A stretch of 64,000 nt of DNA, taken from contig NC_033623.1 of assembly GCF_001540865.1 (NCBI RefSeq), positions 15,354,955 to 15,418,954 on the forward strand, in the 5' to 3' direction. The notes beneath the pieces are model-generated. The model worked only from the letters and a program-made list of their open reading frames with translations, did no database searches and was not told the DNA's origin. Positions 1 through 11,683 of this stretch are shown piece after piece. Every line of letters starts with the position of its first letter. Position 1 is the first letter of the stretch. The position numbers were made by a program, and so were the translations under genes. Origin of the DNA: Ananas comosus (lineage: Eukaryota; Streptophyta; Magnoliopsida; Poales; Bromeliaceae).

Positions 1-14
1 CTGCTTTTAAGAAA

Positions 15-52
<38 letters not shown>
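15..52. repeat. (CT)n microsatellite in bL19 intron
   Basis: An uninterrupted CT dinucleotide tract of about 38 bp lies in what must be the last intron of the bL19 gene (1-336 is intronic because the final exon opens at an AG at 335-336). The rest of this intron shows no coding signal. Confidence 0.85.
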
Positions 53-336
53 ATTTTTGTCCTAGCTGGTTTGCTTTCTTGTATGCAATTTATGATGATA
101 TTCCATTTAGTGAACTTTGTCGCATCAACCAGAATTGGTAGAAGCAGAATTACATCCAAATGCAAACTTTCATAATCCTGTAGTTCCGCCTATAAATCTT
201 AAAGAAAAAAAAAAATCCAGGAACTTGGGAATGATTGCAATTTCTTCTATGGTGCATTAACTCTTGAATTCTTGAATCAAGTAGAAACATTTCAGGAAAT
301 CAATGTGAACTTAATGTTTCTCTCCTCTTTTTTTAG

Positions 337-445
337 GTATTCACCTAACATCAAAGAGATCAAAGTCGTCAACCACCGCAAAGTTAGGAGAGCAAGGCTG
401 TACTATTTGAGGGATAAGCTTCCCCGCCTTTCTACCTTCAAGTAA
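337..445 (+). CDS. Organellar ribosomal protein bL19, last exon (5' part outside window)
   Basis: The final exon begins after a T-rich tract ending in AG at 335-336, with its first base completing a split codon. It encodes 35 residues plus the stop at 443-445, starting [11 protein letters not shown] and containing [15 protein letters not shown]. This is the conserved C-terminus of bacterial-type L19 (general form YSP.I..I.VV....VRRAKLYYLR), a large-subunit protein near the subunit interface. In plants this family is nuclear-encoded and imported into plastids or mitochondria. The C-terminal ending after YYLRDK looks more like the mitochondrial branch, but that is an impression, since the transit peptide is outside the window. 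The earlier exons lie upstream of base 1. The gene reads toward the VAP gene 3.6 kb downstream. Confidence 0.85.
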
Positions 446-2079
446 AATTAACCCCTCCCAAGCAGCAATCGTTTCAAGAGTCTCAAATTTACTTCTGCAG
501 AAGCTTCTGACATTTTCCAAATCTAGGCTTGTTATGGCTATTTGCATATCCATTTCCAACTCTCCTCTTTGGGAAAATGTCTATTTTATGTTGTGTTCTA
601 TCTTGTATTAAGTTTGCATGGCCGAATATGTTGTTCATTAGCAATTTCAATCCTCATGAATGTGAAAAGAACTGTGTTTGGTATAGTTCAGAGAAGCGAG
701 AAGAAAATTCTGTTTAGCCCAAATCTTGAAGTGCGCATGCCAAAGCAGTGAGCCATTCTGGCTGAAATGGTTGCTAAGCAAACAATCCGAAATTGACATA
801 CACACTACCCAACAGATGGTTTGGTTGCGACCGTGGCAAGTTTTAACTCAAAAGCTGATTGTGCTAGAAGTTGATTTTTTCAGATTAAAAACTGATTCTG
901 AATAAAACAGTAAGCTATGAGGGGTCGTCGATCGCCAAGTTTGATGGCTCGTTCAAGTAGACATGTTTGGATGTGTGAATCTTCAAGTTTGATGGCTCAT
1001 TCAAAATTTCAAGTAGACTTGTTTGGATGTGTGAATCTTCAGTGTGTTTGTAAGGTTGGAAGATATGTGGACTCGACTTCGCGCTCTCTTAGTGTGAAGT
1101 CGAGACCTGTCTCGGCACCGAAACTGTCCGATCCCTTCTCGTGCTCCATGCAAAGGCGCAGATTGCAGGTCGAGTTTCGCAGGCAATCCGAACGCATGGT
1201 GGGTCTTCGACCACAGGCGAACCTCGAGTTCAGCAAAAACCCGAGTTCATGTTCTAATCTGCGCATGTCCGCACGCGCGCCGCGCACACACACTCACCTG
1301 ATGCACTTAAAAACAACTGAGTTTCTAGCACTGCGCTTGGAGTTTCCTTGTTATAAGTTATGCACATCCAAACACGTTTGATCTCAACCGGTTTAATCGT
1401 CCCAGCATCCCGCATAAAAAAATTTCTGCACAAACAAGCGTCAAGTATTTAGTCCCACATCGAGCAACCAAACAAACGTCGGAGCTCCTAGTCAACTTAT
1501 AAGCACCTCGGCTCAACGGTTTCAAATCACGCAGCTGCGTGGTGAGCACAGAGCGAACTATTCTTTCGCCTTTTACTAAAGAATACCGTGTGCTCGCCAC
1601 ATAAAGCAGCATACGCCTATTTTTGGAGGGGCCGCTCCAATAGGAGCTCCCCCACAAAACTAAAATTAAAATTTTTACCGCAATCTAAAAGTCAAAATAA
1701 AATAAAGTATGTTATTTTTCATCTTTGTTCTGAGCGACATTTTGACCAAACTATGGCGGTAGACTAAAATGGGAAGTCACGGTTTGCTATAAATTTGTTT
1801 TAACTTAAAAATTAAAGGAGCTAGGAAGGGGGTTTTTCGAAAAAAAAATTGATTGGGATTTTAAATTTAACATCAACCTGGAACCCATGTTCCCTCCTTT
1901 TGGGTATTATTCAAAAACCAACGATTCCTTTCTGCTAGTGCCAATACTAGACCATCATAACATCAATCAATAATTTTTTTCTATTACAATTATATTTTTT
2001 GAACTACGTAGATTTACTTAAATATTAAAAAAATAAATAAAAGTGGACCATTTTTCTCACTTTCTTCAACAATTCTACA
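446..2079. other. Intergenic: bL19 3' UTR and unassigned sequence
   Basis: The first few hundred bases are probably the bL19 3' UTR. Bases 930-1045 hold an imperfect direct duplication of about 50 bp (a segment around GTTTGGATGTGTGAATC occurs twice), and an inverted trace of it (CACATCCAAAC) appears near 1363-1373, which may be a decayed MITE. Bases 1070-1660 are moderately GC-rich with open frames on both strands, but none resembles a known protein or has a gene-like exon structure. No gene is supported here. Confidence 0.5.
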
Positions 2080-2088
2080 TTAAGTTTA

Positions 2089-2881
2089 GGCTAAATTATA
2101 GAAAACTCTTCTGTCAATACCCGCTTTTCACTTTTCTTCCTCTGTCATTTAAAATCCTACACTTTGCCCCATTAAAAAATGAGAAATATTTACAGGGGTA
2201 CAAACACCATGACAAAATAACCAAAATGTCTCTCACCATCTTCGTCTTCTCCCCTAACCTCGCTTAGCCGTCGCCCTTCCTCTTCCGTTCTTCGCGCCTT
2301 GCTCAACCGCTTTCAATGAGAAATGTTCACAGGAGTACATACACCGTGACAAAATGACCAAAATATCCATCACCATCTTCGTCTTCTCCCCCAATCTTGC
2401 TCGGCCGTCGTCCCTCCTCTTCCGTTCTTCGCGTCTCGCTCAACCGCAGTTCCGATTCCATTTTTCTCCACATGCTCCCCCGCTCTTCCTGCACTCGTGT
2501 TGCCTCTCCATTTCGGCGACGATAGGGAGGAGATCGGAGTGGGCATGGACGGAAAGGCGTGCGAGGGCGAGAGCGAGACTGCGAAGGAGCACGAGAGCAT
2601 GTGTATGGACGCGAATGGAGGGGTGGGCAAGGGCGAGGCGGCGGTGGAGGGCGAGGTGGTGGTGTAGGGCGGCGAGGAAGGAAGCGGCAGGGAGGAGAGA
2701 ATATTTTGGGTATAAAAAATATATAATAATGGAATATAAACGGAACTCTAACGAAATACTAACGGCGGGGGGCCAAAGTCAACATTTCTGACTTTTCAAG
2801 GAGGCAAAGTATAAACTTTTAAATGACAGGGGGGAGAGTGAAAAAGCGGGTATGGATAAGGAGGTTTTCTGTAATTTAGCC
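2089..2881. mobile_element. Non-autonomous Mutator-like element (793 bp) with long TIRs
   Basis: The ends are GGCTAAATT and AATTTAGCC. They extend into terminal inverted repeats of roughly 80-100 bp: the left arm (2089-2175, with AATACCCGCTTTTCAC and TGTCATTTAAAA) matches the reverse complement of the right arm (about 2790-2881). The flanks are 9-bp direct repeats differing at one base, ttaagttta (2080-2088) and ttaatttta (2882-2890), as expected for a Mutator-type target-site duplication. The interior (2250-2690) is GC-rich, has no transposase, and could be captured host sequence (Pack-MULE style). Long TIR plus 9-bp duplication is the basis of the call. Confidence 0.8.
2181..2454. repeat. 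Direct tandem duplication (137-bp unit x2) inside the Mutator-like element
   Basis: Two adjacent copies, 2181-2317 and 2318-2454, begin GAGAAATATTTACAGG and GAGAAATGTTCACAGG. They share segments such as CACCATCTTCGTCTTCTCCC and CTCTTCCGTTCTTCGCG. The copies differ at scattered bases, so the duplication is not recent. It lies wholly within the element. Confidence 0.8.
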
Positions 2882-2890
2882 TTAATTTTA

Positions 2891-4073
2891 TTAGTAAAAT
2901 TTCTAGTGCTTAGATATAAGCACATCTTTCATTTTTTGATATTAGGTCCCTTTCTGTTTTGCCTTCTTAAATAATTTCTTTATATATTTTTTAAAAAATA
3001 TCATAAGGAAAAATTTATATAGAAAACGTCCCATTACACAAGACTTTCAAATAGCATCTTCAACTGGATACATGATTCAGGACTTTCAGATAAAATACAT
3101 GGTGCATAATCTAAAGCATCATGCATTTTTTATAGAATGCATATTATATATTTTATTTATTTTTCATCAAATCTTATTTCGAAGTTGAATACTTATATAT
3201 TTAGATATATCTTTATATTATCCAGCTCAATTCGATTAACTTTTCACCAAAAACAAAGGATTATAACTAGGCTTTCTTTTTAAAAAACAAAATTCTCACT
3301 CTTTCTTCTTTTTGCAGGTAACAAAACAGCTTAAGTTATACTCACGAGATAGAGTAACGTGAAATTCCCGAATATATATATATATATATATATTGTTGGC
3401 ATTTGGTTAAATCGAATCCGGTGCGCATATGATTCGATTGGATCTGACGATTATTATATTATCTAATTGTATTAGTATTAATTTCGCTTTTAAATTAGAA
3501 AGCTAACTAGAGATAAATTTTAATTATATTAGAATAATAATTAATAATAACAAGAAAACTAAGAGAGAAACGTAGAAATTATATTCTCCATTAACCTATT
3601 ATTTTAGAGGGTCTTGAACGGTGGATTGGAGATCGTACTGGTTTGTAGTTCGATCCACCACGAGTTTGGAGCTATAGAAAATTGTCGAGGACGATCTGAA
3701 AACACGTGAATTAACCTCTACGATCCAGACTCGTCGCGTTTTAACGCAAGTTGCTTCCGCTAAAAGGTACGAACAAATACTTCCGCTGCATTCTATAAGT
3801 TCCATGAGCAATTATATCAGGAGTAGCNATATATATATTTATTTATTTATTTTATGCGGCAATATTCAGTTTGTGCTACCCCGTCTTTTTCGCCCTGGAG
3901 CGACCTCCTCGCCATTCCCAATCTCTCTCTCTTTCTCTCTCTCTCTCTCTAATAATCCTCTCTCAATCCCCAAATCCATATCCTCGATCTCTTTTCCCCA
4001 ATTTATTTTTTTTGCCCTTTCAATCGATTACTGTGAATGTAGGCTCGTATATGTCCAACACAATTAACGATCG
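2891..4073. other. Intergenic and promoter/5' UTR region of the VAP gene
   Basis: AT-rich spacer with an (AT)n run at about 3374-3392, a single N at 3828 in an AT-rich tract, and a CT-rich stretch (about 3920-3950) just upstream of the VAP start, typical of plant 5' UTRs. An ATG at 4051 is out of frame with the VAP start at 4074 and could act as a short upstream ORF if included in the transcript. No other gene is visible. Confidence 0.5.
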
Positions 4074-6688
4074 ATGGGTGGTGGTGGCCAATTGATCTCC
4101 GTTTATCCTGAAGAGCTCACCTTCGAATGTAAGCTCCAGTTTTTTCCCACACAATTTCCCCGATTTTTACTTTTTTTCCCCTGAATTTTGTAGTAAATCT
4201 TGTGAAAAAATCACTTTTTTATTTTTTTTGGTGATTAGTTGAGCTAGAGAAGCCATCTTATTGTAATCTGAAGGTGGTTAACAACACCGAACACCATGTG
4301 GCCTTCAAGGTGCGTGGTCACACCCATTTCCCCCAAAATTTTGCCCTAATTTGTCTCTTATTTTCTGTAATTTTGCGTTGATTTTGGTTTATTTACGAAA
4401 TATTCGAGTTTGGTACTCCTAAAAGATTCGAGCTTTTCCCTGTGGATAGGTTAAAACGACGTCGCCGAAGAAGTATTTCGTTCGACCAAACACAAGTGTG
4501 GTCCAACCGTGGGACACATGTACCATAACAGGTAGATTTTTTGGCTAATCTTGATGCATCATAATATCTTTTATGGAAAATTTTTTCATACCCACAGCAT
4601 AGAATCGCCCAAAAAATCAATCAAAAACCATCCTTTTCTTTTGCTAATCTTTTAGATGGTTTTAGTTAGCTGTGGTGATCTCAAAAATTGCACAGAAGTT
4701 GAATTTGCATTCATGATCTATTTTTTTTCTCCTCTTACTTGTACTAAGTATTTGATCTTGATTGTGCCAATTTGTAGTCACTCTTCAAGCACAAAAAGAG
4801 TACCCAATTGACATGCAATGCAAGGACAAATTCCTCATACAGAGTACTAAAGTCCCTCCAAACGCCGATATCGATGAAATCCCTCCCGATACGGTGAGCT
4901 ATTTGATAGATTTATCACTGGTTTAGAAGATTAATATATTTTGTTTCTACCTGATTGTTGCTTTAATTGTTGTTGTTTTTGTATGCTGAATGCAGTTCAA
5001 TAAAGAGGGGGATAAGGTGATAGAGGAATTGAAGTTAAGGGTCGTTTACGCAAATCCAGCAGAAAAGGAATCTGGTCTTACCTCATCCAGGAGCTTGAAA
5101 AAAGGCTCTGACGATCTCATGGTGAGGTGGTTTTGCTTAAGATTCTTCTATTAATTGATGCTTTGCAGCTCTTAATGGCTGATTTTTTCCTTTTCTGCTA
5201 ACTTCAGATGCTCAAGAATTCGAGCATTGAAGAGGTAACAGTTTATGTCACCTTCGCGGTTTCTTTTGAATCGCTTTTGTTGTAGAATTTGTTCAGCAAA
5301 CTTTCTTCTATTTTGCATTCGTCATGAAGCATTATTCTTTCATAGATATTGTACTTATAGTGAACTTAATTGCACGAAATAAGTTTATCATTTAAGACAT
5401 GATTCAGTAATGTCTTTCTTATTTCTTCTTTCGTCTTTGACTGCTTTAGTGTTTAACATGTTTTGGATATCTTCTTATGGATGAGCACTTTATGCTGGTG
5501 TAATAAATTGGATATGTTTGCTTTGTTGCGCACTATATTAAGTTACTGTCGAATTTTGAAAAATGAATAAACATAACATGCACACACATAGGAAGGTTTA
5601 TTTATTATCTTTATGAGTTTGAACCAAAATAATATTTTGCCTTTTCTTCTGTTAGTTTTCGGCAAGGCAGTGGGTTGATCTTAGTAAGGGAACACAAAAG
5701 ATGTCTTGATGCATAACATTAGGCAAACTGCAGCTTATTTAGAAATCATTTTGCCAGCCACAGAAAATTAGCAGTATTTTCTAACAGAGTTAGCATTGCA
5801 AATCTTTTATCTGCCAATGAAAGATAATGATCCTATGTTGATCCTTTTGCATTGTTTGATACCTTTACTACTGTTTGTCACCAGAGTTAGGACATAGAAG
5901 TTAGTACGTAGAAGTTAATTGAGATTCTTTCCACCTTTCATATTTTGTCTACTGTATTGCTGATTAAGTTGATAAACTTACAATCATTCTTTTGTCAATG
6001 TAAGCTTTCGTTTTGTTCTCAAACAAGTTTTTCTTGGGCAGATCCAGACAGTGCAGCGTCTGAGGGAGGAGAGAGATGCCACTATTCAGCAAAATCATCA
6101 GTTGCAACGTGAACTGGTAAGTTGTCACGCGACATTTTATCTCCTTTTTTTATGTGTCTTAGATTTGTGGTTGCCTTGTGATAGTTGGTGCTGAAGTTAC
6201 TTAACGCTCTTTACTCATCTAGAGATGGCAAATAGAGGAACCCTAAATAGAAGGTTGAAATAAAACAAGAGACTGGAACTTTAAACTCAAATGTTAGCTT
6301 CGAAAGAATTCTCCATGCTTCCTGGGTGAAGGCTACATTTCACATATTTCCTCTTCTTTATTTTACAAACGAAACAAAGTATCTTGGGGAGGATCTCTTT
6401 TCGCTGCAGTAATCTTTGTGTATTCTGGGAACTGAAATTTCCTCGTGAGGAAGTCACCAAAGAAACCAATTGACTACTAAAATTCAGATTAGTTGCATAT
6501 TCCTTTTGGTTTTCTTGCTCTTTTCTGCTTGACTCAACCAATATTTGCTTCAGGAAATGCTGAAGAGGCGCAAGAACCGTAAAAGAGACGCAGGCTTCTC
6601 ATTGACCTTCGCTGCATTCGCTGGACTCATCGGCTTGCTGCTCGGCTTCATAATGAACCTGGCACTATCTTCTCCGCCTGCTGCATAG
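4074..6688 (+). CDS. VAP27-type vesicle-associated membrane protein (MSP domain, tail-anchored ER protein)
   Basis: Eight exons join in frame: 4074-4128, 4239-4309, 4450-4531, 4778-4893, 4996-5121, 5208-5234, 6042-6116 and 6554-6688, giving 228 aa. All introns are GT-AG. Residues 8-125 form a major sperm protein domain, opening with ISVYPEELTFEFELEKP and carrying the VAP signature TTSPKKYFVRPNTSVVQP (about 45-62), which binds FFAT-motif partners in this family. Residues 157-188 look like a coiled coil (IQTVQRLREERDATIQQN), followed by a basic stretch RRKNRKR and a C-terminal membrane anchor at about 199-222. That order (MSP, coiled coil, tail anchor) is diagnostic for VAPs, which sit in the ER and tether it to the plasma membrane, endosomes or cytoskeleton. 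Exon 6 is a 27-bp micro-exon. The start is the first in-frame ATG before the MSP domain. Length is normal for the family. Confidence 0.93.
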
Positions 6689-7442
6689 AAGGACATGGCA
6701 TGATCTCTTTACTTAGTTCGAGCCTAATTGTCTACTTGGCTTGAAAATGGTTTGCTAGCTTGTTAGTAAATTACAAGCCCCATTATCTTCTCTGCGAGAG
6801 GACGTTTGGTTCTTCGAAACCGGTTTAGTTATCGCAGCCTCGTAGAAGCTGCTTCCTAATGTTTATCTAGTTTGATGATTTGTGAGATGTATTCTTTTGT
6901 TCTTTGCCTTGTAATTACATCGTCGTCGTGAGCGGCGAAAGGTGTGTGGCGCTCTCTCATTATATCTTCTGCAGTGGTTGCTCAAACTTTGATTTGTTTT
7001 CTTTTATCTGTGCTGTGTCTGATAACTGTACAAATAACTTTATATATGTTTGAAACTGTGGGGATTGATTGTTTATTTATACTTTATAGTGCAAAAGCTG
7101 TTGTGCGTTGTAATCGTATCATTCCATTTTGATTCTTATAGCTGCTATAACGGGTGTAAATTATTCGTGGATTATTCTTGTTTTTATATTAGCACGAAGA
7201 AGAATCAAAACCACTTAAAAGAACATTGAGAACTTAATCAACAGATTACTAATAATACTAATAATAATTAAGTAAAAAATTAACTATTACTATTTACGTG
7301 GAGCACTGTGATACGTTGATGTTGCTGATGCGTGTATTCGATGGCGCCAAATCCCTTCACCCTGTTCCTCTGAGGCTCTGAGCTCACCTGGTAGCTTCTT
7401 CCTCTCGTTTCCACGAGAGCCTCTCCCACTCTCTCCCGCAGC
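6689..7442. other. VAP 3' UTR and promoter of the DUF3598-like gene
   Basis: The first part is presumably the VAP 3' UTR. Bases 7200-7300 are AT-rich with repeated AATAATA units. From about 7370 the sequence becomes CT- and GC-rich, consistent with the 5' UTR of the next gene. No additional gene is seen. Confidence 0.5.
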
Positions 7443-10400
7443 ATGCAGTTACGGTGCCTCGACGCGTGCGGGAACCTCACCTTCGCTAGACCACTCCTAG
7501 GTTTCCTGCACCACCACCGCCGCAGCACCGTCGCCCTTCCCTCTCCTCCCCCCTCCGACGCTAGGGTTTCCACGTCTTCGACGATCTCCTGCGCCCGCGC
7601 TGATGGCTGCGATGCGAATACGAAGGGGGATCGGGGGGCTGTTAGGGCGAGGAGGAAGGAGAACGTCTGGAGCGTCGACAACGACCTCGCCGCTAGGGCT
7701 TCGGTGGAGGAGAAGAAGCTTCTCAGGAGGCGGAAGGGGAGGGGGAGGAGGACGAGGTCGCCCGTGAGGAGGGGGGAGGATTCTAAGGTTTTGGTTTCGG
7801 GGAACATGCTGATGGAGATCGAGACGGTTCTCCAGACACAGGTGTAGTTCCTCATTGTCAACTCAGGTGCTAGAAAAACTGTATATATTTTTTCTTTTGA
7901 AGAATTTAAGGCCAATTTTATTGTTCTTAGTAAGAATTTGTCTTTGGTTTGATATTTTGAATTGAAATTTTGATTCGATTGCAGATATAGACCGATTCCT
8001 TTTGTCCTTTCTTTTGTTTTGGATTGTTCAATTAAGAAAAAGTTGAAGTGTGATGCTTGAAGTTACATGTTTGGACTGGTTTTATTAATTTGTCCTGTGA
8101 ATTTCTGAAGAATTTGCTTGTGTGATTGTTTTTTAGCTTTAGAAATTTCATTTAATCACGGATATTTGACTAATTTCTCTTCCTTCTAATAATTGGAATG
8201 TTCCACCTAGGAACCTGTTATAAAACCATCATGGGATACCTTTGCTAGTAGCGTCAGCGGCATATGGAAGGGTGTCGGTGCCGTGTTTTCACCATTCACT
8301 GGAGAGATGGAACCGATTGGAATTGGAAACCAAAATGAGAACCTTTATGATTGCTACACTCTTTCCCGTATTGAGAAGCTAACGGTGGAAGACCACGGCT
8401 CTGAAATTAGAAGAAAGACGAATTGGGTTGTTCTCAACCCTTTCGGAGAAACAAGGAAACAAATTGGAGGAGGTCAGAGGAACAAAGATGTGATCGATTC
8501 CGCTCCTGATTTGCCTGCCTATGAAACCTTCGATTTCAAGAAGAGCGAAGCGTTGGAGGAAGATGTCATGCGGATGGAGGCAGGCCTCGTTTTCTTTGAG
8601 GTAGAAAATTTTCTTCGTCCTTCACATTTCTTTAAGGGAAAACTTTAAATATCATCCATGTGGTTTCACACTTTATCACTTTAGTACTCTATGGTTTAAA
8701 GTGTATTAATTTAGTGTCATGTGGTTTTATTTCTATATTTTTATTATTTATTTTACTAATTTTTTACGTTAAATCAGTGACAAAGTTAAAACTAAAGGGT
8801 ACTAAAATGAATATTCAAAAAACTTAGGTGAGGTATTTGAAATTTTTTGTATATTATTTAACGAAATATTTACGGAAAAGCTGACGAAAAAATAAAAATG
8901 AAACCACAGGGCACTAGTTTGATACACTTTAAACCACAGGGTATTAAAGTGAGAAGGTGCGAAACCACAGGGGTGGTATTTGAAGTTTACCCTTTCTTTA
9001 ATCATATATATTCTGTCTCTAAAATCTAAACATGCTGGTGCCTTTTTGAAACACGGAAATACAAAGTTATTCTATCTGAAATTGATGCCCAGAACCTCGT
9101 ATGCTCAGAGGCTAATATCGACATTGTATAACCGGGTGATGCAAAGCGTGTTTCAGCATGTATTTGTTATACTTGATATAAATATAGATATAGATGTTTT
9201 CAGTTTTTTTTATATTTTCTTATCATCCATTACATCTGATTGGTAGTTCTGCTCATCTTCAGGATGGTTCATATTCTAGAGGTCCAGTTGATATTCCAGT
9301 TGGGAAATTTGATGAGTCTAAATACTTTCTTTCTCCCACTTTTAAATTTGAACAGGTAAGTTGTTTCAGCATTTCCTCTCTTCTCTTAGTTGCAATATTA
9401 CTCATCTAAATTAGTTGGTAAAAACATATGTTTGTTATGTTTTGTAAACTGGTAGTTGGTTCTTTGTAGTAGTATGTGCTACAAATTATTCATTATATTT
9501 GTCTCTACTTTTCTTTTTGACTTGTGTGTTAAATTCAGGTTATCTTTTGCTTTCCACCCAAATAATCTCTTTGAGCGTCTTTTGTACTTGCTCATAAGAT
9601 ATGTGAAATTGGAGTACCAATCTTCTCTACTTGTTCATAAGATAGGTGATATTGGAGTAACTCATCTATAGAATAAGCATACAGACTTGAGCATGTTTGC
9701 TACCAGTTCATAAACTGCATATGCCTTTGCGAATGTAACAATAGAAAATTTGTCAGTGCTTTCTCACTATTTGTGCTAAAAGTGATTCATGCAGGAAACA
9801 CGATGAGCTTGCATCAGTACCCTTCTTATTTGCATCTTCATGGTCCGTATTCTTTGGTAGTAATGTGTCATTAGCTTTAGCTAATGAATTCTGCACAGCG
9901 AAGTTTATCAGTCACATATTTGTAAGTCGGTTGGTTATTTCCCATGACCCAGGTTAACATCCTGTTTTCTATATTTTCTAGTTCCACTGGCATGCTGCGC
10001 AGGATCTCACACATATTTTGTGACTTTCATTTAAGCCCCCGATGGTGTTATACTTATTTGTGTTCTCTTGCGAAAACAATAGAAGTTCGAGAAAACACCC
10101 CCACATAATTATCTGCCTTTTGTATGTCAAAGAGTACTTTTGCTGAAAATCTACCGTATGATGTGATACTATGCAATTCATCACCAGTAGTACACTGCAA
10201 TATCAAGCTTCGTTTGTTATCAGCTGGTAGTTAACCAGTTATTTTTAGTTATGCTTGATATTACATGATTTTATTTCGTCAAATGTGTCATTGAATGACT
10301 GATAATAGTTGAGTGTCTTTTTGGGAATATTCTTCTCAGTGTTTGGTTAAAGGATGCCATAAGAGACTTCGCATTGTGCATACTATTGAGTTTAATGAGG

Positions 10401-11215
10401 GGGGAAGTAGCATACAAATCGTAAGGGTTGCTGTATTTGAAGAACAGTGGGTCAGCCCAGCTAATCTTCATGATGGAAAGTAAGATTCTTTCTTTGTCCT
10501 TTTAGCAAATTAAATCTTTTATAATTGCACAGTAGAAATTGTGTGTCATCACCTTTTCACCTAAACTTTTGGTTGGGCATATTAATTATAGGGCCAGCTT
10601 AACTTTTGTCATTCAATTTATTAAGTTTTAGAAAGGTAAGTATTGTAGGTTAAATCACAGTAAATTCTTTTGAATATTGTGAAGATCACCGCAAAAACTT
10701 GCATTAGTGTAGTAGCTATCTCATTGCATTATTTCAAGAATTATTTATTTAATGAAATATTAATCTCTCAATGCAGTGATGTTATTTGTGACCTAAAACC
10801 TATCTCACAAAGGAAACGCACCCAGCCATCTGAACTCACCGGCTCCTGGAAAGTATTCGAAGTGAGTGCAACACCAATTTTCGACGATGAAGAGACTGAA
10901 GTGAGCAGCGGGCTTCCCTACGTTTACTTATGCACAGAAACCTTGAAGAAAAGAAGCTTGCCCGAGTCCTCTCTCTTCTTTGGTGAGGAAGAGATGCTCG
11001 ACATGCAGGACGTAACCATACTTTGGTTACCTGGCGGCGTAACTGGCTATGTCGATGTCAACAAGGACGGCGTTCTTTCCATCGGGGTGGGTTGGTATTC
11101 AGATGAAGGGATTAACCTCGTGATGGAGAGAGATTATGCGACCGATGGGAAGCTCAAGGAGGTTAGATGGAAATCCGAGGTGAAGCGGAGGTGGAACGAT
11201 CCAGCTCCTGTATAA
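7443..11215 (+). CDS. Conserved plastid-type protein, probable DUF3598 family
   Basis: Five exons join in frame: 7443-7841, 8211-8600, 9263-9355, 10340-10479 and 10777-11215, giving 486 aa with GT-AG introns. Residues 1-60 are rich in Arg, Ser, Ala and His with few acids, consistent with a chloroplast transit peptide; residues 60-120 are very basic and low in complexity. The conserved part starts near 134 (SWDTFASSVSGIWKGVGAVF) and continues with KPSW/GIW-type tryptophans, an FNEGGSSIQIVRVAVFEEQW segment in exon 4, and a C-terminal block SELTGSWKVFEVSATP ... LWLPGGVTGYVDV ... MERDY. The repeated W-containing beta-strand blocks suggest a lipocalin/calycin-like barrel. I assign DUF3598 from recall of the plant family and from position beside ELMO and WRKY12 genes; biochemical role unknown. 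Exon structure is solid, family name moderate. Intron 2 hosts a MITE. Confidence 0.78.
8636..8992. mobile_element. Mutator-type MITE (357 bp) in intron 2 of the DUF3598-like gene
   Basis: The ends GGGAAAACTT and AAGTTTACCC extend into inverted repeats containing GTGGTTTCACACTTTATCAC on the left and the complementary GAAACCACAGG motifs on the right. A perfect 9-bp target-site duplication, tttctttaa, flanks it (8627-8635 and 8993-9001). The element starts 36 bp after the end of exon 2. A second full copy lies at 43551-43902 and a cut copy at 44776-44841. The interior is AT-rich without a transposase. Confidence 0.9.
9585..9661. repeat. Small tandem duplication (43-bp period) in intron 3
   Basis: The segment TACTTGCTCATAAGATATG (from 9585) recurs as TACTTGTTCATAAGATAGG (from 9628), followed each time by a TTGGAGTA motif. 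It lies in the intron after exon 3 of the DUF3598-like gene. Confidence 0.6.
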
Positions 11216-11640
11216 ACTTTGAATAGTATATTGGTTTTTGACATAATTTTCACGTAAACTTTGGTACTGATACTTATTTATTTTTGCTTACTCTTATGTT
11301 TCTGTTATGTTCTGCCTTTGGGTACAATTGCCCAGTTGTGATGTGTATATATTCAACTGATTGAACTTTTTATTCGGTGGTTGTTTTTTTTTTTTTTTTC
11401 TTTTTTGTTTCCTTCCCCCCACCCTTTGAGCTCTCATGTACTAAGTGAAGTGCAAATTGGATGAGTGCTTTTCTGATTAATGCTGATTTTTGGATTTACA
11501 AATCCAAAATATGCTACATTCTATTTTACTAGGTAGTTGAGGTTCATCTGGAGATGACACTTTGATAAATGACTCCAAAGCATTTCTAGATTTGAGGTGG
11601 GAAATCAAGGGTTGCTTATGGTATATAAAAATCAAAAGAA

Positions 11641-11683
11641 GAGGAGGGGGGGGCGGGGGGGGCGGGGCGCGGGCGGAGGGGAG
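11641..11683 (+). repeat. G-rich tract with G-quadruplex potential
   Basis: About 43 bases are almost pure G with interspersed C and A, including several runs of four or more G separated by one to three bases. It stands out in an AT-rich intergenic background, about 430 bp after the DUF3598-like stop codon. Confidence 0.7.

Noticed and set aside
917..1381. 154-codon open frame on the + strand
   Set aside because: No recognisable protein, several antisense frames of similar length, and an internal direct duplication point to chance openness in a GC-richer repeat.
2354..2791. 145-codon open frame rich in Arg and Ala
   Set aside because: It lies inside the Mutator-like element and consists of low-complexity Arg/Ala/Trp; more likely a by-product of the GC-rich cargo than a gene.
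3828..3828. Single N, checked for a flanking duplication
   Set aside because: No near-identical direct copies flank this N or the one at 16662, so the haplotype-join explanation applies only to 42034 and 44842.
7280..7915. 211-codon open frame on the minus strand
   Set aside because: It is antisense to exon 1 of the DUF3598-like gene, whose spliced sense frame continues cleanly through four more exons.
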